The notes below the pieces were generated by a model. The model had not been told where the DNA came from. It worked only from the letters and a program-made list of their open reading frames with translations, and ran no database searches. Shown one piece after another: positions 6,297 to 14,201 of a stretch of DNA of 17,056 nucleotides; the first letter of the stretch is position 1; each line of letters starts with the position of its first letter. The position numbers and the translations under genes were made by a program. The DNA comes from CAYSYY01 sp964576115 [NCBI: uncultured Gemmatimonadota bacterium] (GTDB lineage: Bacteria; Blakebacterota; Blakebacteria; Blakebacterales), in assembly GCA_964576115.1 (NCBI GenBank), contig CAZNUA010000063.1, positions 1-17,056 of the forward strand. The letters run 5' to 3'.

Positions 6297-7643
6297 ATGC
6301 TGAAATCAGTGTACCGAACCTCCTTCCGTACTTTCGGGTGCTTTCGTTTCTTCTTTGATCGCTCTGGCGTGTTTCTCCTCGCGATCTCCTTTGTCGCTCT
6401 GGCTGCCTGTTCGGGCGGCGGCTCGGGTGCTGCGGGCGTTGAGGTCGAGCGTATTGCTGTCGGCGATACGCTCGTGGTGAGAAACACTTTGCCCGACATG
6501 CTTCCGCCGCCGGCCTATACCCTGGAACCCGATCTGACCATCGGCGTCGAGGAGGGGCCCGAGGAATACGTCCTGCTGAGTCCGCAGGCGCTCGATGTCG
6601 ATCGAGAGGGAAACATCTATGTCTCCGACCAGCGCGCCGGACAGGTCCGTGTCTACGCTCCGGACGGAACGCACCGCCTGACCTTCGGACGCCGGGGCGA
6701 AGGCCCGGGGGAATTCCACAGCCAGATGTGGGGCCTGTTCGATGTTCACCCGGTGGCAGGGGGAATGATCACAGTCGAGGACAATCCCTGGCTGCGGATC
6801 TTCGACTCTGACGGCACATACCTGCGTTCCTTCGACCTCAGTTTCGTTCTGGCCGCCGACGAGCGTCTGCGCACTTCGGCGGACCGGATATGCTGGTTAC
6901 CCGGACGGGAACATCTGGTTGCGAACTGGACCTGGCGCCGGCAGACCGGAGACTGGATCATGCCCCGGGTCACGACCATGGCGGTGCTGACCGAAGACCT
7001 CGAAATCGTGCGCGAGATGCCGTCCTGCAAACCTCCGCTCGGGATGTACAGTGCTGATCAGCGGGGTTTTTCGCTGCCCTTCACGGCCGAGTACTGCCAC
7101 GCCATCACCGGCGACAGGTGGCTCGCCTGGGGGGTGAGCAGCGCCTACCGAATCGACACCTTCGATCTGGACTCCGAAGAGTGGCTGCGGATCGAACTCG
7201 ATCTGGAGCCCGTTCCCGTCACCGCGGCCGAGATCGACTCCTTCAAGGCTTCTTTCCTGGAACGGTACGGCGGACCTGATCCGGGGATCTGGCGCCCGCT
7301 GTTGAACCAGGCTGACTATCCGTCGCGTAAACCGGTCTATGCTGCTTTTCTCGGCGATGACGAGGGCCGGATCTGGGTCGAGCGTTATCTGCCGGTCCCC
7401 GGCCCCTGGGGAGCCGGATCGGAGGCGGGAGGTCCGATGAACACGCAAACGGGAGGGATGGACGTCTCGGGGGCGGAAGACGGCGTGGCGGAATGGATCC
7501 GCTACGATCTCTTCAGCCCCGACGGGGTCTGGCAGGGGTTTGTGGATTCCCCCGCCAGACTCAACTGCATCGTCGGCGGATCGGCCTACTGGCTCGACTA
7601 CTCCGACTACCCCGTCATCCGCCGGGCCCGCCTGGTGCCCTAA
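6297..7643 (+). CDS. Six-bladed beta-propeller lipoprotein
   Basis: The ATG at 6297 gives 448 residues; a GTG at 6258 in the same frame has a poor ribosome site and would only lengthen the signal. A hydrophobic segment at 23-37 ends in LAAC, so Cys38 is the likely lipid-modified residue, followed by a Ser/Gly-rich tether. The body has propeller blade motifs: LSPQALDVDREGNIYVSDQRAGQVRVYAPDG (about 86-116), FGRRGEGPGEF, and IFDSDGTYLRSF. This is the NHL-like six-bladed propeller type common as surface lipoproteins in Gemmatimonadota and Bacteroidota. No catalytic residues are recognised, and a binding or scaffold role is only a guess. It converges with the M28 peptidase gene and the stop codons overlap. 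Confidence 0.75.
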   Translation: MLKSVYRTSFRTFGCFRFFFDRSGVFLLAISFVALAACSGGGSGAAGVEVERIAVGDTLVVRNTLPDMLPPPAYTLEPDLTIGVEEGPEEYVLLSPQALDVDREGNIYVSDQRAGQVRVYAPDGTHRLTFGRRGEGPGEFHSQMWGLFDVHPVAGGMITVEDNPWLRIFDSDGTYLRSFDLSFVLAADERLRTSADRICWLPGREHLVANWTWRRQTGDWIMPRVTTMAVLTEDLEIVREMPSCKPPLGMYSADQRGFSLPFTAEYCHAITGDRWLAWGVSSAYRIDTFDLDSEEWLRIELDLEPVPVTAAEIDSFKASFLERYGGPDPGIWRPLLNQADYPSRKPVYAAFLGDDEGRIWVERYLPVPGPWGAGSEAGGPMNTQTGGMDVSGAEDGVAEWIRYDLFSPDGVWQGFVDSPARLNCIVGGSAYWLDYSDYPVIRRARLVP

Positions 7644-9214
7644 TTGTATCCCGGTCCTCCCCGGCGGGTCGGCGTGCGCGGGCTCGGCCACTCGCGCGGA
7701 TTGCCGTCCCGGTCGAGCAGAACCCGCTTGGTGCGCGGCACCGTCTGGTCGTCTTCAGAGGCCAGGTAGGCCAGGCAGGCCTCGACCACGACGTCGTTGA
7801 TCAGCTCGCAGAAGACAAGCTTGTCGTAGGTGTCGATCTGGGTGTGCCAGGTGTAGCCGTAATCCCAGCTCGAGGTTCCCAGCCCGAAACAGGGCGCCCC
7901 GGCGGCGATGAACGAGGCGTGGTCGCTGCCCCCGCTCGAGGGTGAGCCCGGCACGGTCAGGGTGATGTGCCGGCCGACCTCGGTGGGCAACCGGGCGATC
8001 CAGCGGGCCAGGAAGGGTCCGGCCTCGATGAAACCGGAATCCGAGAGCCGCGAGATCCGCCCGATCCCGGAGTCGAAATTGAAGCCGGCCTGCAGGCCCG
8101 CCACGATTTCGGGGTGGTCTTCAACGAAAGAGGCTGAGCCGTTCAGGCCCTGCTCCTCACTGCCCCACAGGCAGGCCACGATGGTCCGTTTGGGAGCGGG
8201 AAATACCTCTTTGAGCACCCGCAGGGTCTCCATCGCCAGAATGCTGCCCGAGGAGTTGTCGACCCCCCCGGTCGCGGTGTCCCACGTATCGAGATGCGCC
8301 ATCACGATGACGTATTCGTCGGGTTTCTCGGTGCCCGGAATCATGGCCACGGTGTTGTAGGTGGGCTTTTCGCCGAACGTCTCGGCCTCGGCCTCTATTT
8401 CGAGCGTCGGTGTGTGTCCACTCACGGCCAGGCGGTACAGCAGGGTGTAATCCTCCAGGCTCATGATGAAGGCAGGGATCTCGGTCGTGTAGGTGGTAAA
8501 GGTCCGGTAGGTGTGCCAGTTGTTCGCCCAACCCATACCGATCACGCCGGCTGCTCCGGCCTCTTCCATGGCCCGGGCCACGACCTGATCGAGCCGGCGC
8601 CCCTCGAAGCCGGCCCGGTGCAGGTTCTCGGTAAAGGCCTGCTGGGCAGCCTGGCGCTCTTCCATGAAGGCCTCGTAATCCTCCCGGGTGGCGTTGGTCT
8701 GCCAGGTGGAGTGGGGCCGGCCGCTCGGTTCAGGGAACGAGATCAGAACCCACTTGTCTTTCACCGTGGGGAGCCAGGCCTGAAAGGCGGCCTGATCGGC
8801 TACGTCGGGGATGATCACGACCTCGGCTTCGACCGCCCGTCGCAGGGCGGGACTCCACGACATGAGATGGCCGGTCATGGTCTTGACCCACGGCTCGAGC
8901 ATGTCGATATGGCAGATACCGCGCTGCCAGCTCTGCCACGTTCCCCACTGCTCCATTTCGGCTTCGATACCCCAGCTGCGGAACTGTTCCACGGCCCACT
9001 CGTGGGCGCGGGTGTCCTGCGGACTGCCGGTCAGACGGGGGCCGATGACATCGATCAGCTCGTGGGCCAGGTCGGCGTAGTGAGAGTTTTCGGTCGCCTC
9101 GGTCCAGATCGCCCGGATGACCGGATCGTCGACCGCCAGGGTCTGCGCTGTGACGGGGGCGCTGACGGTGACGAGCAGGGCGACAAGTACGAAAGTCACG
9201 ATGAAGCGCTTCAT
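7640..9214 (-). CDS. Secreted M28 family zinc metallopeptidase
   Basis: This 524-residue protein starts at ATG 9214 after GGAGG with 5-nt spacing. Residues 1-23 are a Sec signal peptide with cleavage predicted after VTA or near AQ. Residues about 120-285 contain a PA-like insertion (AAGVIGM, EIPAFIMSLEDYTLL). The peptidase core has the complete two-zinc site: His307 (AHLDTW), bridging Asp319 (GGVDNSSG), catalytic Glu353 and ligand Glu354 (GSEEQG), Asp381 (FNFDSG) and His457 (WHTQIDT). Enzymes of this type are aminopeptidases or carboxypeptidases acting on short peptides outside the cytoplasm. It diverges from the Tricorn-like protease gene, which fits trimming of peptides made by that enzyme. 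The C-terminus ends in an Arg/Pro/Gly-rich tail. Confidence 0.93.
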   Translation of the reverse strand: MKRFIVTFVLVALLVTVSAPVTAQTLAVDDPVIRAIWTEATENSHYADLAHELIDVIGPRLTGSPQDTRAHEWAVEQFRSWGIEAEMEQWGTWQSWQRGICHIDMLEPWVKTMTGHLMSWSPALRRAVEAEVVIIPDVADQAAFQAWLPTVKDKWVLISFPEPSGRPHSTWQTNATREDYEAFMEERQAAQQAFTENLHRAGFEGRRLDQVVARAMEEAGAAGVIGMGWANNWHTYRTFTTYTTEIPAFIMSLEDYTLLYRLAVSGHTPTLEIEAEAETFGEKPTYNTVAMIPGTEKPDEYVIVMAHLDTWDTATGGVDNSSGSILAMETLRVLKEVFPAPKRTIVACLWGSEEQGLNGSASFVEDHPEIVAGLQAGFNFDSGIGRISRLSDSGFIEAGPFLARWIARLPTEVGRHITLTVPGSPSSGGSDHASFIAAGAPCFGLGTSSWDYGYTWHTQIDTYDKLVFCELINDVVVEACLAYLASEDDQTVPRTKRVLLDRDGNPREWPSPRTPTRRGGPGYN

Positions 9215-9249
9215 TGCTGCCTCCAGAGAAGGATTTCTTGATGGGTCGC

Positions 9250-9279
9250 ATTATGAACCCACCGCTGCCTGTGGCACAA
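9250..9279 (-). promoter_or_regulatory. Possible sigma70-type promoter for the M28 gene
   Basis: On the minus strand TTGTGC (9279-9274) is followed after 18 bp by CATAAT (9255-9250). Transcription would start about 30 nt upstream of the M28 start codon. The match is fair and no experiment backs it. Confidence 0.4.
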
Positions 9280-9303
9280 CCGTTCCCCCGCGATTCTTGT
9301 AGC

Positions 9304-9331
9304 TTGACTCCCGCCCCGCTGGTGGCAGAAT
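9304..9331 (+). promoter_or_regulatory. Possible sigma70-type promoter for the Tricorn-like gene
   Basis: TTGACT (9304-9309) is followed after 16 bp by CAGAAT (9326-9331). This is the best -35 match in the intergenic region. The start site would lie just before the small upstream frame at 9339. Confidence 0.4.
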
Positions 9332-9338
9332 AGAAAAC

Positions 9339-9374
9339 ATGATTGCCAACCCCGATCCGGAGCTGAGCCGATGA
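9339..9374 (+). CDS. Possible 11-codon leader frame overlapping the Tricorn start
   Basis: ATG 9339 opens a frame reading MIANPDPELSR and its TGA (9372-9374) overlaps the ATG at 9371 in the form ATGA. The GGAG (9359-9362) that would serve the protease lies inside it. The arrangement would allow translational coupling. No clear ribosome site precedes the small frame, so this is a weak call and could be chance. Confidence 0.25.
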   Translation: MIANPDPELSR

Positions 9375-12300
9375 CCCGCACCTACTTCCCATCCCGTACA
9401 TCCTCAACATCACGCCTGCCGTTCCCGACCGCCCGCGTACCGGCGCGGTTCGCCGCCGTGCTGACTGTCATGCTGGCCCTGGGATTGACCGCAGTCTGGC
9501 CGACCGACGCAGCTGCCGATCCGATCAAGTTCGCCCGCTACCCGCACATCTGTCAGGGCAAGATCGCCTTCAGCTACCATGGTGATATCTGGGTGGCGAA
9601 TGAGGATGGATCGAATCCCTACCGGCTGACTGCCCACGTGGCCATGGACTTCTACCCGCGTTTTTCACCCGACGGGCAATGGATCGCATTCAGCTCGAAC
9701 CGGATGGGGAACTTCGACATCTGGATCGTCCCCGCCGCCGGCGGGGTACCACGCCAGCTGACCTTCAACACCACCAACGATAATATCTGCAACTTCACCC
9801 CCGACGGGGAGCGGATCCTCTTCAGCACCAGCCGGGGGGCCAGTCCGTGGGGTACTCCCCTCCACACCGTTTCGGTCGAGGGAGATCTGCCCGTTCCCCT
9901 GCCCATGGACAAGGGCGCCTCGGGGATGATCAGCCCCGACGGTGAGATGGTGGCCTTCAACCGCAATGGCTTCACCTACTGGCGCAAGGGGTACCGGGGC
10001 AACAACAACACCGACATCTGGGTCATGCCGGTCGGCGGAGGAGATATCCTGCAGCTCACAGACGCCGACATTCGCGATTTCCGCTCCCACACCCAGGACG
10101 CTCACCCGATGTGGGGAGCCGACGGGATGATTTACTTCATGAGCGAGCGGGACGGGATCTTCAATATCTGGAAGATACCCCCCCGGGGCGGGATCCCCGT
10201 GCAGGTCACCAACCACAGTGCCGACGGGGTGCAGTACCCCTCGATCAGCCCTGACGGGCGTACCATCATCTACGAGAACGAGTTCGAGCTGTGGACCCTC
10301 TCGGTGCCCGACGGTCAACCCCGCAAGGTCACCATCGAGCTCGATTTCGACCCCAAGTACAACCTGGTCGAATACCTCTCGACCGAGAACGAAGCCGACG
10401 GCTTTTCTCCTTCACCCGATGACGATTACCTGGCCGTGGACTATCACGGCGAGATCTACATCGTTCCGACCGACGAGGAGGTGGGTGAGAAGAAACAGGT
10501 TACCTCTTCAGGGTGGCGGGACCGCTACGAGACCTGGTCACCCGACGGCAACTTTATTGCCTATGTCTCCGACGAGGGGGGCGATGACGAACAGATCTGG
10601 GTGTATGAAATCGCCAGTGGCGTACACCGGCAGGTTTCGGATCACGAGTCGCTTAAATCCCGTCTGCTCTGGTCGCACGATTCCACCAGGCTGGCCTGGG
10701 TCGGTTCCAACCGGCTCTTCGTGACCGATGTCGAGCGCGGCCGCAGCCGCGAGATCGTCTACAACGAGGCGGGGGGATTCGGGCTGGATGCCTTCAGTCC
10801 CGATGACGAGTGGCTCATCTACGCTCGCAGTGACGAGAAACAAAACAGCGACCTCTACCTCTACAACCTCGCCGACGAGCGCGAGCTCGATCTGACGCCC
10901 AATCCATGGCGGGAGTCGGCGGGTGAACTGACCCCCGACGGCAAGACCTTCGTCTTCACCTCCAACCGCGACGGGGGCACGAACCACCTCTTTGCGGTCT
11001 CCCTGGCTCGGCTGACCGAAGATCCCGACGACCCACTCGTACGCCAGCGCCGGGAGACCGAACAGTCCGGCAGGGGGGGCGAGCGCGGGGCTACGAGCCG
11101 CAGCGGTTCCGAAGAGCGCAGCGGCGGGCGCACCGACCGGCAGGCCCGGGGCGAAGAAGCCGAACAGGCCGAGCCCGAACCCGAACCTCTGCAGGTCGAT
11201 CTGGAAGGCATCGACCGCCGGGCCCGCCAACTCACCCGGGGCGAGAATGGCGTGTCGAGCTTCTTCATTTCGGCCGATGGCGAAACGATCTACTTCGTTT
11301 CGAGCGATGACAGCGGCCGGGGTCTGTTCTCGATCGGCATCGACGGCCAGGGGCGGCGCAAGGTCACCGACGGTTCCTTTTCGGGGCTTACCCCTTCGGC
11401 CGACCGCCGGAGCGTGTACTACCGGCAGGGATCCAACATCTACCACATGCCGCTCCAGAACCGGCAGAAGGAACGGATCGACTTCTCCTTCACCGTCACG
11501 GTCGACCTGCCGGCCGAGTGGCGTCAGGTCTTCTTCGAAGCCTGGCGGATCATGAAGTACCGCTTTTATGACGAAAACATGCACGGCCGCGACTGGCGCG
11601 CCATCCGCGACAAGTACGAGCCCCTGCTGGCTTATGTGGGTATGACCCAGGACCTCAACGACGTGGCCAATGAGATGATCGGGGAACTGAACGCCTCGCA
11701 CACCGGGGTGAGCCGCGGTTCGAGCAGCTATGAGGCCCCCGCGACCTACCGGACGACTCTGCCGGGATTCGAAATGGAGCCGGCCGGTCAGGCCTACCGG
11801 ATCACTCACATCTACCGTGAGGGCCCGGCCGATCACGAGTGGATCGACCTGAACGTGGGCGACTACGTTCTGGCCATTGACGGCCAGGCCATCCGGCCGC
11901 CCGAGAATTACTGGACAATTCTCAACCACACTCTGAACGACTATGTGACCTTCACGGTCTCGAGCTCGCCGCGCGGGTCCGACGTGCGCGAGGTGCGTAT
12001 CCGCACGGTGGGTTCGGTGCGAAACATCCAGTACGAGGAGTGGGTCAAGACCCGCCGCGAGATGGTCGAGGAATGGTCTGGCGGTCAGATCGCGTACGTG
12101 CACATCCGCTCGATGAACCAGTCCTCGCTACAGGTGTTCGAGAACGAGATCAACCAGTACTGGGACGCGAAGGGGATCATCGTCGACATCCGCTACAACG
12201 GCGGGGGGAACACCGACCAGCAGATCCTCGACATCCTCGAGCGCCGCCCCTATGAGTTCTGGAACTCGCGCTGGGGTGCCCGCGAGTGGGGCCGCCGGCC

Positions 12301-12691
12301 GCGCCAGGCCATCGCCGGACCGAAGGTGATGCTCATCAACTGGCGCTCGGCCTCGGATTCGGAGGTCACTCCTCAAGGCTTCCGCGACCTGGAGCTGGGC
12401 AGTATCGTCGGCACCCCCACCTACGGGGCGGTGATCGCGACCGGTTCCTACCGGCTCCTCAACGGCGGCTCGATCCGCACTCCCGGTTCGCTGGTGGTGA
12501 CCTGGGATCCGACTCAGCCCAACAACTACGGCATCAATCTCGAGAACTACGGGGTACCGCCCGATGTGTGGGTCGAAAACACCCCGCAGGACGAACTCGA
12601 GGGTTTCGACCGCGAACTCAAGGCCGCCGTGGATGAGGCCCTGCGCATGTTGCGCGAGGGCACCTGGCAGTACGAGCCGCCGCAGCGGTAG
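9371..12691 (+). CDS. Exported Tricorn-like serine protease (propellers, PDZ, S41 core)
   Basis: The 1106-residue protein has the Tricorn layout. A signal peptide with a long Arg/Ser-rich N-region ends near AAADP (residue 53). TolB/WD40-like blades with repeated SPDG motifs fill about 54-540. A charged low-complexity segment rich in Arg, Glu and Gly is at 558-607, followed by more propeller. The Tricorn core begins near 715 (FYDENMHGRDW). A PDZ domain covers about 795-870 and the tail-specific (S41) protease fold about 885-1090. Hand alignment to Thermoplasma Tricorn places the catalytic set at Ser776/His777 (NASHTG), nucleophile Ser995 (SASDSE) and Glu1058 (ENYGVPPD). The archaeal enzyme makes short peptides in the cytosol, while this one is exported, as in many bacterial homologues. 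It diverges from the M28 peptidase gene. The ribosome site is GGAG, 8 nt before ATG 9371. Confidence 0.92.
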   Translation: MTRTYFPSRTSSTSRLPFPTARVPARFAAVLTVMLALGLTAVWPTDAAADPIKFARYPHICQGKIAFSYHGDIWVANEDGSNPYRLTAHVAMDFYPRFSPDGQWIAFSSNRMGNFDIWIVPAAGGVPRQLTFNTTNDNICNFTPDGERILFSTSRGASPWGTPLHTVSVEGDLPVPLPMDKGASGMISPDGEMVAFNRNGFTYWRKGYRGNNNTDIWVMPVGGGDILQLTDADIRDFRSHTQDAHPMWGADGMIYFMSERDGIFNIWKIPPRGGIPVQVTNHSADGVQYPSISPDGRTIIYENEFELWTLSVPDGQPRKVTIELDFDPKYNLVEYLSTENEADGFSPSPDDDYLAVDYHGEIYIVPTDEEVGEKKQVTSSGWRDRYETWSPDGNFIAYVSDEGGDDEQIWVYEIASGVHRQVSDHESLKSRLLWSHDSTRLAWVGSNRLFVTDVERGRSREIVYNEAGGFGLDAFSPDDEWLIYARSDEKQNSDLYLYNLADERELDLTPNPWRESAGELTPDGKTFVFTSNRDGGTNHLFAVSLARLTEDPDDPLVRQRRETEQSGRGGERGATSRSGSEERSGGRTDRQARGEEAEQAEPEPEPLQVDLEGIDRRARQLTRGENGVSSFFISADGETIYFVSSDDSGRGLFSIGIDGQGRRKVTDGSFSGLTPSADRRSVYYRQGSNIYHMPLQNRQKERIDFSFTVTVDLPAEWRQVFFEAWRIMKYRFYDENMHGRDWRAIRDKYEPLLAYVGMTQDLNDVANEMIGELNASHTGVSRGSSSYEAPATYRTTLPGFEMEPAGQAYRITHIYREGPADHEWIDLNVGDYVLAIDGQAIRPPENYWTILNHTLNDYVTFTVSSSPRGSDVREVRIRTVGSVRNIQYEEWVKTRREMVEEWSGGQIAYVHIRSMNQSSLQVFENEINQYWDAKGIIVDIRYNGGGNTDQQILDILERRPYEFWNSRWGAREWGRRPRQAIAGPKVMLINWRSASDSEVTPQGFRDLELGSIVGTPTYGAVIATGSYRLLNGGSIRTPGSLVVTWDPTQPNNYGINLENYGVPPDVWVENTPQDELEGFDRELKAAVDEALRMLREGTWQYEPPQR

Positions 12692-12747
12692 AGAACAGAC
12701 TGGACAGCTCGGTCATGTCAGCCCGGGTGGCAGCGATCGACCGGGGT

Positions 12748-13758
12748 TCAATACACCTCGAGGTCCAGCCCGTAGGAAACGGGCCCGTCATACAGGGCCG
12801 TGATCTCGGCCACGAGTTCTTCAGGGGTGGCCCCCCAGAGCAGCTGGTGGGTCAGAACCAGCACGCCCGGACGCACCTGCCCGGCGATCCGGGCCAGTTC
12901 GGGGCCCGAGGTGTGCGAGGCGGCATGATAGCGCTGCCACTCCGGGGCGCGGGCCTCGAATCCCGTGTGTGAGTACACCTCGTGCAGGAGTACGTCGCAT
13001 CCCCGGGCGTGCGCGATCAGGCTCTCGACCGGTACGGTGTCGCCTGAGATGACGAAAACCCGGTCGGGGGTTTCGAAGCGGAAACCGAAGGCGTGCTCCC
13101 ACGCGCCGTGGCGGACGGGGAAAGCCGTCACCTGCACCAGTTCGTCGCGATAGATCACACCCGGTATGCTTCCCGGTTCGATCTCATGCACCCGCACCCG
13201 CCAGCCGCCGGGGTTGGCGGGCTCCAATCCCTCGATCCGAACCGTGACGTCTTCGTGCCAGGCGGCCAGAATGTGCTCGGTCATGTCGGCCGTACCCGGC
13301 GGTCCCCAGACCTCGAGCGGGTGTTCGCGCCCCAGGGTCCAGGCCGTGAAGATCAGGTCGGGATACCCCAGGGTGTGATCGGAATGCAGGTGAGTCAGAA
13401 AGAGCCGGTCGAGCCGGGCCGGCTCCAGCGCCGTGACTCCTCTCTGCGCGGCGGCATTGGCCCGGCGAATCACCCCCGGACCCGCATCCACGATATATGC
13501 GGTTGAGTCCACCACCACCGCGCAGGCCGGTCCGGCCCGGTCCGGTTCGGCGTTGGGGGTGCCGGTGCCGAGCAGGACCAGGGCGCTGCGGCCGGGCAGA
13601 GTGATCGCACTCGACGCCGGCTCGGCTGCCGGAGGTTGACCCGCCGCAGTTTCGGCGGATTTCCGGCCGACACAGGCGCAGGTCAGCAGCAGAGCAATAG
13701 TCAGCAGCAGAGCAATGGGCAGATGCAGGGTGGGGGAGCGCAAGCCGTGGGGGAACAC
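12748..13758 (-). CDS. RNase Z-like metallo-beta-lactamase fold lipoprotein
   Basis: The 336-residue protein starts at GTG 13758 behind AAGGA with 9-nt spacing. The first 29 residues are a hydrophobic signal ending LLLTCAC; Cys29 is a plausible lipid site, so it is probably a periplasmic lipoprotein. Metal ligands of the fold are His123, His125, Asp127 and His128 (THLHSDH), His217 or His222 (HGAWEHA), Asp240 (SGDT) and His304 (LTHQ). The HE pair (259-260) and the HAASHTS motif (278-284) resemble the RNase Z/arylsulfatase subgroup. True RNase Z is cytoplasmic and processes tRNA 3' ends; the export signal argues against that, so a phosphodiesterase, sulfatase or lactone hydrolase role is more likely. 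It converges with the Tricorn-like gene, with 56 bp between stops and no clear terminator. Confidence 0.88.
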   Translation of the reverse strand: MFPHGLRSPTLHLPIALLLTIALLLTCACVGRKSAETAAGQPPAAEPASSAITLPGRSALVLLGTGTPNAEPDRAGPACAVVVDSTAYIVDAGPGVIRRANAAAQRGVTALEPARLDRLFLTHLHSDHTLGYPDLIFTAWTLGREHPLEVWGPPGTADMTEHILAAWHEDVTVRIEGLEPANPGGWRVRVHEIEPGSIPGVIYRDELVQVTAFPVRHGAWEHAFGFRFETPDRVFVISGDTVPVESLIAHARGCDVLLHEVYSHTGFEARAPEWQRYHAASHTSGPELARIAGQVRPGVLVLTHQLLWGATPEELVAEITALYDGPVSYGLDLEVY

Positions 13759-13880
13759 GTTTCATCATCCTTCCGGGTTCGGGTCGTAGCAGGACCGGTC
13801 CAGGCCGGCTCTCCGAACGCTTCTCCTATCTTCGACGTCGGGACCGGCGAGTGCAAGGGCGGTTCACGATTCCTCCCTAT

Positions 13881-13970
13881 TACATCCATATGATTTTATA
13901 AATATCATATTAATAGTATTAAGCTCTATATAGTCGTTATAATACTTTATAACATTATCGAATTGGATTT
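13881..13970. promoter_or_regulatory. AT-rich island with three palindromes and a perfect TATAAT
   Basis: The 443 bp between the MBL gene and the start chosen for the KamA-like gene (13759-14201) carry no convincing gene. Within it, about 80 bp is very AT-rich in an otherwise GC-rich window. It contains ATATGAT-N9-ATCATAT (13888-13910), TTAATA-g-TATTAA (13910-13922) and GTTATAA-tact-TTATAAC (13936-13953). The last encloses a perfect TATAAT (13938-13943), although no good -35 lies 16-18 bp upstream. The repeats resemble Fur/PerR-type sites in base content and symmetry, but the spacing of the last one is one base too long for a standard PerR box. A regulated promoter for the KamA-like gene is the likeliest role. 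Confidence 0.45.
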
Positions 13971-14141
13971 CATGGATGCGATCAGAGCCGGGATTGACTA
14001 TTTTAGGGGTGCGGCCGATTCGATCCCGCTCGCCTGAGGTCAGTGCGAAACGCCGCAAACCCACGGCCTCCGATCGGGATCACGCCGCTTCGCTGGATGT
14101 CTTTCCGTCACGTATCGACGGTATCTGACAGCGTTTTCTCA

Positions 14142-14155
14142 CGGAGGAGTCTCCG
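14142..14155 (+). other. Leader hairpin before the KamA-like gene
   Basis: CGGAG (14142-14146) pairs with CTCCG (14151-14155) around a 4-nt loop. A pyrimidine-rich stretch ending in GTTCTTTTTCTG follows about 20 nt later. The stem is short and the T-run too distant for a standard terminator. It may be a leader structure or chance. Confidence 0.2.
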
Positions 14156-14201
14156 GGCTCTTCTCGTGGCTCGTTCTTTTTCTGTGGTAAAGGAGGCGCC
14201 G

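Noticed and set aside
10538-12103. 521-codon minus-strand open frame inside the Tricorn-like gene
   Set aside because: It has no recognisable domain and lies opposite the propeller and Tricorn core motifs.
13867-14064. Minus-strand 66-codon open frame (GTG start) through the AT-rich island, rich in Asn, Ile and Tyr
   Set aside because: The start is a GTG with the ribosome-like GGAGG only 2 nt away, its second half simply translates AT-rich palindromes, and no family was recognised. It is better read as a regulatory island.
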